A DNA stretch of 64,000 bases from Jackrogersella multiformis (Eukaryota; Ascomycota; Sordariomycetes; Xylariales; Hypoxylaceae): NCBI GenBank assembly GCA_902806575.1, contig CADCXD010000002.1:1674001-1738000 (forward strand), written 5' to 3'. Positions 58,807 through 64,000 of the stretch are shown piece by piece. The notes beneath the pieces are model-generated. The model was not told the DNA's origin, did no database searches, and worked only from the letters and a program-made list of their open reading frames with translations. Positions within the stretch are counted from its first letter, which is position 1, and each line of letters begins with the position of its first letter. A program made the translations under genes and the position numbers.

Positions 58807-60944
58807 AATTACACGCCGCGACCACCTTCGCGAGAAATATAGGGCATCGGAATGGCAAGGAGTTCCTCGCAAATAATACCTAGCTACCTAGGTAGGTAGG
58901 TATGTTGACCTATTTGCCTAGGTACCTAGGTCGGTAGGTTAGAATTGAGCTACCAACGAGATGCCAATAGCGCTCACAGGAATCAAACCTGAGCTCACTA
59001 ATAGGTAGGATCTCTCCTGATGTTATGTGATTTCAACCATTGGTATTGCCAAGGTAAAATCAAAATCACAAATTGGGCGTTCTTATGCAACTGGCCATGG
59101 GTTTCAATATCTCATTAACCTAGTGCTTATCACTATTCATCTCATAGTTCTCTAGACATATAATAGAACAATTTCGTTCAGATAGTCATCAGTATTGAAA
59201 CCATCAACCACGTAAAATACTCAACAACCAGCACCTAACTACCCGGTCTAGACCGAAGACAGTATTCGTTACCAACTAGTTGTCATCACACCTCCCAGCA
59301 TAGCCAGCATAGCTTATCCTAACAATAGGTAGATTCTTAGCTGACCCTTAGAAAGTGGTCATCATCTATTCGTCATATTACATCAAAAGCTAGTAAAGAG
59401 GGATGGCTGACCTAATCTTCATTATCGGCCGTACAAATTTGATTCAAGTCTAGGATCCCGCCATTGCTAATTACCTCTTGCTAACCTAACGATACAAGTA
59501 ACTAATCACTTAGATACCTTAGGTTGGTACTTAAGTGATTCGATATTTATCAATCTCCGATGTATCTAAGGTTAGGCTTGTAAGTTTAGTATTGCCACGT
59601 TCAACGCCACGCCGCACAATAAGAGTGAATGGTGAATGGCAAATATGGATTTATGCTAATAGTTTGTGTGTCTACCTAGGTAGGTAGTGATAAAATATCA
59701 TGTGTTAAAACAGAACCTACAGGAATGATGTTGGGTAAAAAATAATGATAGTGGTATTCTGAATGAATATCGAATCGACAAAACACTACATAACCTGAAT
59801 GTTCTTTACAGTTAAATTCGAAGCATGTGACTATCCCCATTGAAGATTCTACCCCGGACCGCGATCAGAGATAGATAACCTGTCAATTCCATCTCCCTTT
59901 TTTAGCTTACGGGATTATCGCGTCCCTCGCTCGGTCCGTAGTACTCTCAGGCCGGTTCGGGGCTGAACCTGTCGTAAGGCATCCCGCAGCCCTAAAAGTC
60001 TATCAAGGCAGCTAAGCTACGAATTTAATGCGTCGTAGTTCACTCCAGTACAATAGCCTTTTCAAATATATCTGAAGATAGACGATGTCACTGGTGTGAA
60101 AATAGGGCGAAGATGGACCGGCTCTCAACTCTAGTATCCAATAACCAAATTAGTAACGAGAACCGACTCTCTCATCCGGTTCCAGCCGCTGTTATGTACG
60201 GAATTACAGATACTAGGTTAATTCATTTCGTACCTAGGTATTTATTAGATAGACCCAACAAATTCATATGGTACAAAGATTCGAGGCCCAAGGATACAAG
60301 ACATGATAAGAAATTATTCCCATGAGAGGTGAAAAGGAATATGGCTAGGGATTGGGGAAGTAGGAAAAGGGGGGTAAATAAGGTGTTTAGAAAGGGGACG
60401 AAGAGGACGAAGGGACGACGATGAAGAGGATGACGATGAAGATGACAATATAGAATACGTGTAATGTGCGTATACGTAAAGTACCTAGGTAAGGTAGGTA
60501 CGTATAAAATTGTGTACGCATCGCCCAGGTAACCAGTAGATTCTATACGGATGCTTACTACCTACCTAGGTAGTCAGGTATATGGTAAAAGCGAGCAAGC
60601 TCCACCCGTAGTTTCTATCGTAGCTCACTTCCGCGTGCACCTAATACGTCAGTTCCCAAGTTTACATAAGTAAAGGACTTACTACATGTATACACCTTCC
60701 GAGTTACGTACCTGCCACCATCGACTGGGAGCGACGTGCTAAGGTACCTAGGTACATAAGGTATAGAAAGGTGTTGGGAAGCAGTCACACCAGCAAAGAA
60801 GGAACAGCAATCCCACCTACATAGGTCGATAATAGGTAATCGAGACCTAGGTAATTAAGATCCATACCTACCTAGGTACTCTGCGGTCGTATGGTCCTTC
60901 CCTACCTATCTATTTTTCGCGTCAGAATCCCAGAGCTCAACTTC

Positions 60945-60958
60945 CCAATGTATAAATA
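60945..60958 (+). promoter_or_regulatory. CCAAT and TATAAATA, probable core promoter
   Basis: CCAAT (60945-60949) sits immediately before TATAAATA (60951-60958). The strand beyond is pyrimidine-rich, as at many fungal start sites. It is about 1.8 kb upstream of the SGE1-type start codon, and no other gene lies between. If used, the mRNA would have a leader of roughly 1.7 kb, unless a leader intron is removed. Confidence 0.4.
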
Positions 60959-62740
60959 GTCGCGCGACCTTGGAACCTAGAACATATGCGTCATCCCTTT
61001 TTTTTTAACGCATCTCGAATTGTCCCTTCCCTACCTACCTACCTAGGTAAGGTACCTTGTTCGACTTTTTTTAAAAGTTTAGACAGCACTTACCTCATCT
61101 CCTCGGTCGGACTAGGAAACTAGCAGTCGACAAGATAATACCTACAATTCCTAGGACTGCTTCCAGACGCATTCTGCGGGTGCCATCCTTCTCGAGACTT
61201 CCCAGGACTCCAAGACTTCCCAAGGTGATCGCGACGCACATACAGCGCAGCATATTTGCAACAATATTTCAATTCCCAGTTCCTGGTTCCTAATTCACAG
61301 TTCTCAGCTCTTCACTATTCCGATTTCAGTTCTGTTACCAAGTCGGTTCCCAACTTCACAACAGAGTTTACAGCCTCAACTCAGTATCATCGACCCACTT
61401 CATTCACTAGCAGCTACTCCTTGTCGCTCTCAAGCCGTGACGGTTATTGACAGCAACTCTACTATACTACCAGCAACTCTCCGCCCTTTAATTCACGAGG
61501 TTATTCTTTGTGTGGCGAATTTCGACATCGCAGTAAGCAATATTCATATCGTTGGCTGGCCTCGAAATCACCGAGGCGTATTCCTACCAGAGCAGCAACA
61601 GCTCTCCTAGACGAAAACTAGGTCATCTCTCGATCAAGAAGACAAGAAGACTAAGAACCAAAGGAGGGGATTTGGTTAACTACCTAGGTACCTAGGAAAT
61701 ACATACTTACACAGATACAAGCACGCCTACAGACGCACCAATTCGGAGTCCGTCTGCAGTTCCCCTGAGCATCTGAAAGCTTAAAGACTCTGGCGGGCGC
61801 CACCTGGACCGCACCTGGGCCACCATCTTTGATCATACCTTCCAAGCCTATCCGAGCACACGCACGACTAGGAGGCTAGTCGTAACTTTCTGATACGGCA
61901 GCCACGAACTTAATCGCAGACTTGTCTCCATTAGTCTACCACATACGCCATTCGGAGATCGTTTCGCTCTCCAGCTTGTGCCCTCCAGAAAGCAAAGTAC
62001 TCTACCTACCCTGATTAAAGTTCGTTCGGTCTAGGTACGCTCGAACACCACAACCAGGTCCGCGTGCTAGCGATCGTCCCTCTCGCCGCACGCCACGAAG
62101 GGTATTTTCCTCCTCCTCCCTATCCCGCAACATACAGCCTACCGTACGAGACAGCTAGGACAAGCGTGGCGCCGCAGCCATTCTTTATATACTCTTGCGC
62201 TGCCAGAATAGCTGGTTGGGTAGTCTCTGCGGCGCAGGACCTGATAGAGTATTTAACGAACTTCAGTCCCTCTCCCAATTCTTACCGACCTGTTATCCTT
62301 TGCTAAGCGAAGTTTGTCTCCTTTCTCTCTCGTCTCGTTCAAAACTATAAACATTTTGTCTCGAGGTAAGATTCCAATAATCATCGCACGCTCTTGCCTT
62401 TCTCGCTTCGCATTCGAGCTTACGATCCGCACCAGGGTTCTCTAGCCGATCCGGGTCCTGCACCTTAACTCTCTCCTGTTGAAGACTAGGTCTTAACGCG
62501 AGCGTATCTACTCTCCTCCCTCGACCCAAGAGCATCTTACACCCAGGCGCGCGGCGAACTAGCCAACCTACGTGCTGGGACTCTCTCCTCGGAAATACAG
62601 TTTACTTCGGCCTGCCGATACTCATTTTTAGCTATTATCGAGAAAGCTTTCGTCTGTCGTCGGTTAAGCTGGAGCTCACATCTCGACTACCGGCAGCAAA
62701 GTCTATCGTCGAGGACGCGCACCCTAGGGCGACGACTACT

Positions 62741-64000
62741 ATGGCTTCCGGAGGCATCATTTCCGGGGCCGACCGAACCGCTTCGGGTCATTCGGGGCCC
62801 GCGGCGAGTCCTTTGCATCCCACATTCCGCGGCTACATCGCCAGCACGATGGACGCTCTCATATTGTTCGAGGCGTGTCTCAGTGGCCACCTATTTCACG
62901 TCCCGAGGCGGCCCCACGACAGGGAGCGCTCGTCCCTCATCGTCAGCGGCAACGTCTTCATCTACGAAGAGCACTCGTCGGGGATCAAGAGATGGACCGA
63001 CGGCGTGCCTTGGAGCCCCAGCCGCATCCTAGGCAACTTTCTCTTATATCGCGAGCTTGACAAGCCATTCCAGCCGGGCGAGAAGAAGCGAGCTATGAAG
63101 CGCGCGAAGAACGACGGCGGGGTCTCCAAGCCCGCCGGCGGCTCGAGGTCCAACTCGGTCGGCAACAGCATGGGCGCCGCTCTGGCGAGTGCCGCCGCTT
63201 CGACGGCCAACTTCGACAGCGTGGCGAACGGCCGCAACGACGCCGAGCGGGCCCTCGTCGGCTCCCTCGTCGACTCGTACCAGTTCAAGAAGGACGGACT
63301 AGTCAAGAAGACCATCAGCGTTACTTATCAGGGCATACAGCACCATATGGTATCTTATTACAGCCTCGAAGACGTCATGAATCACAGGTTGATCACCCCG
63401 TCCCACGACCCTAGCCTGCGGAGCATCACGCCTCGAGGTCCCCTGATATCTTCCGGCAGCTTCAGGGCCCCAGTCGACGACCAGGAGGTCCTGCTAGCCG
63501 AGCCACACTTTAGAGGCGTTATGGGGGTGGCCCATCCGTACAACGGATACGGCATGGGCGGCGCGGGGGCGAGGTCGATGTCGATGCCTACGATTGCTCC
63601 CTTCGCGCAGCCTGCCTGGGGAGCGCCGGAGCAGTACGTCTCGTCTTATAGCATGGCCCCGACGTTGCCGGCTCCCGCCACCTATGCGCCTCACGCGGCG
63701 TCTGCCGCCTATTACGAGCCGGGCAGCATGTCGTCGTACGGAATGGCTACGCGATCGTCCGTAGGCTACTCTCCCCAGGCGCCCGCGTCGGCCCGCCGGC
63801 ACTCTCATTTCCACGCGGCGAACGGGGTCGGCCATCTAGATTATTCGGGCGTCAGCCACGTAGACAGGACCTCGCTAAGCTCGGGCCATCTCCTCGGAAG
63901 CCACCTGCCTAGCCAGCCGTCTTATTCGAGCGGGGCCATGTTCGAGGCGTCCGCGACGGCCGCGGCCTCGGCAGCTACCCCTTCTTCGAACCACCACCAC
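62741..64000 (+). CDS. SGE1: Gti1/Pac2-family regulator, SGE1/RYP1/WOR1 type (partial)
   Basis: Starts at ATG 62741 and runs open for 420 codons to the window end, so the C-terminus is missing. The family comprises fungal DNA-binding master regulators (Candida Wor1, Histoplasma Ryp1, Fusarium Sge1) controlling morphology, virulence and effector or metabolite genes. The N-terminal WOPR part one is intact at about 29-115: FRGYIASTMDALILFEAC, RRPHDRERSSL, GNVFIYEEHSSGIKRWTDG and PWSPSRILGNFLLYREL. A Lys-rich EKKRAMKRAK linker follows. WOPR part two begins near DGLVKKTISVTYQG and HHMVSYYS. The remainder is Ser/Ala/Tyr/His-rich. GNVFIYEE and LGNF place it in the Sge1/Ryp1 branch rather than Pac2. 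No intron is seen in this part. Codon third positions are G/C-rich compared with the A/T-rich upstream DNA. Confidence 0.95.
   Translation, partial: MASGGIISGADRTASGHSGPAASPLHPTFRGYIASTMDALILFEACLSGHLFHVPRRPHDRERSSLIVSGNVFIYEEHSSGIKRWTDGVPWSPSRILGNFLLYRELDKPFQPGEKKRAMKRAKNDGGVSKPAGGSRSNSVGNSMGAALASAAASTANFDSVANGRNDAERALVGSLVDSYQFKKDGLVKKTISVTYQGIQHHMVSYYSLEDVMNHRLITPSHDPSLRSITPRGPLISSGSFRAPVDDQEVLLAEPHFRGVMGVAHPYNGYGMGGAGARSMSMPTIAPFAQPAWGAPEQYVSSYSMAPTLPAPATYAPHAASAAYYEPGSMSSYGMATRSSVGYSPQAPASARRHSHFHAANGVGHLDYSGVSHVDRTSLSSGHLLGSHLPSQPSYSSGAMFEASATAAASAATPSSNHHH

Larger units (their letters stand above)
56925..62740. other. 5.8-kb gene-poor region upstream of SGE1-type regulator
   Basis: No intact gene is recognised. 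It contains a degenerate coding relic (58489-58806), dense CCTAGGTAGGTA clusters (58881-58935, 60480-60580, 60840-60885, 61030-61055), a GATGA-rich tract (60390-60450) and a TATA/CCAAT pair at 60945-60958. From about 61080 to 62740 the plus strand becomes C/T-rich with few ATGs, as expected of a long untranslated leader. Such long regulatory regions are known for WOR1/RYP1 orthologues. Confidence 0.55.

Noticed and set aside
58960..59010. tRNA-like B-box (GGTTTGATTCC on the minus strand)
   Set aside because: No A-box at the right distance upstream and no cloverleaf could be drawn.
1..64000. CRISPR arrays, prokaryotic operons, rRNA genes
   Set aside because: The genome is fungal and nuclear. 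No regularly spaced repeats with unique spacers and no rRNA sequence were seen.

Overview
This window is nuclear DNA of a filamentous ascomycete (Pezizomycotina, probably a Sordariomycete). The evidence is short introns (about 50-160 nt, GTRNGT donors, CTAAC-like branch sites, YAG acceptors), a Zn2Cys6 regulator, a Gti1/Pac2-family (SGE1/RYP1/WOR1) master regulator, spacers studded with TACCTAGGTA-type palindromes, and a 15 kb island that is almost pure A+T with the signature of repeat-induced point mutation (RIP).

Region by region. 1-17.4 kb: housekeeping genes set in wide spacers. These are IWR1 (RNA polymerase II nuclear import), a SANT-like protein, a histidine phosphatase with a TFIIIC tau55-type tail, a small secreted protein carrying two copies of a 14-residue peptide, and the mitochondrial DEAD-box helicase MRH4. 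17.8-24.8 kb: a group resembling a small metabolic cluster, partly decayed. It holds an SDR ketoreductase broken by a solo LTR and a nonsense codon, an intact alpha/beta hydrolase, an intact AKR7-type aldo-keto reductase, and a Zn2Cys6 regulator whose first zinc-ligand Cys is Tyr. 25.9-41.8 kb: a ribonuclease H gene split by a 15,039-bp RIP-degraded LTR retrotransposon with a perfect 5-bp target duplication (AAGGG). That element itself contains a second RIP-degraded LTR element of 8,948 bp. The solo LTR in the SDR gene belongs to the outer family and is nearly unmutated, so it serves as a reference for what RIP did. 43-48 kb: a Cys-rich orphan protein and a CorA/ALR-type Mg2+ transporter with an apparent 1-nt frameshift. 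49-57 kb: a 276-bp TIR element (MITE-like) followed by core genes: SPC1 (signal peptidase complex), RBX1/HRT1 (cullin RING subunit), an Edc1-like decapping activator candidate, and a nine-exon TDP1 with an N-terminal UIM. 57-64 kb: a 5.8 kb gene-poor stretch with a probable TATA box at 60951, then the start of the SGE1/RYP1-type regulator, cut by the window end.

Most genes here are independent housekeeping loci. The main story is transposon activity: insertion, target duplication, nesting, RIP, LTR-LTR recombination to a solo LTR, and collateral gene loss. No new multi-gene system is evident. The best candidate for an undescribed function is the secreted repeat-peptide precursor at 11.6-12.0 kb, whose two peptide copies differ at nine of fourteen codons, all silently. 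Exon boundaries were read by eye from splice signals, frame and family conservation, and none has been tested against transcripts.
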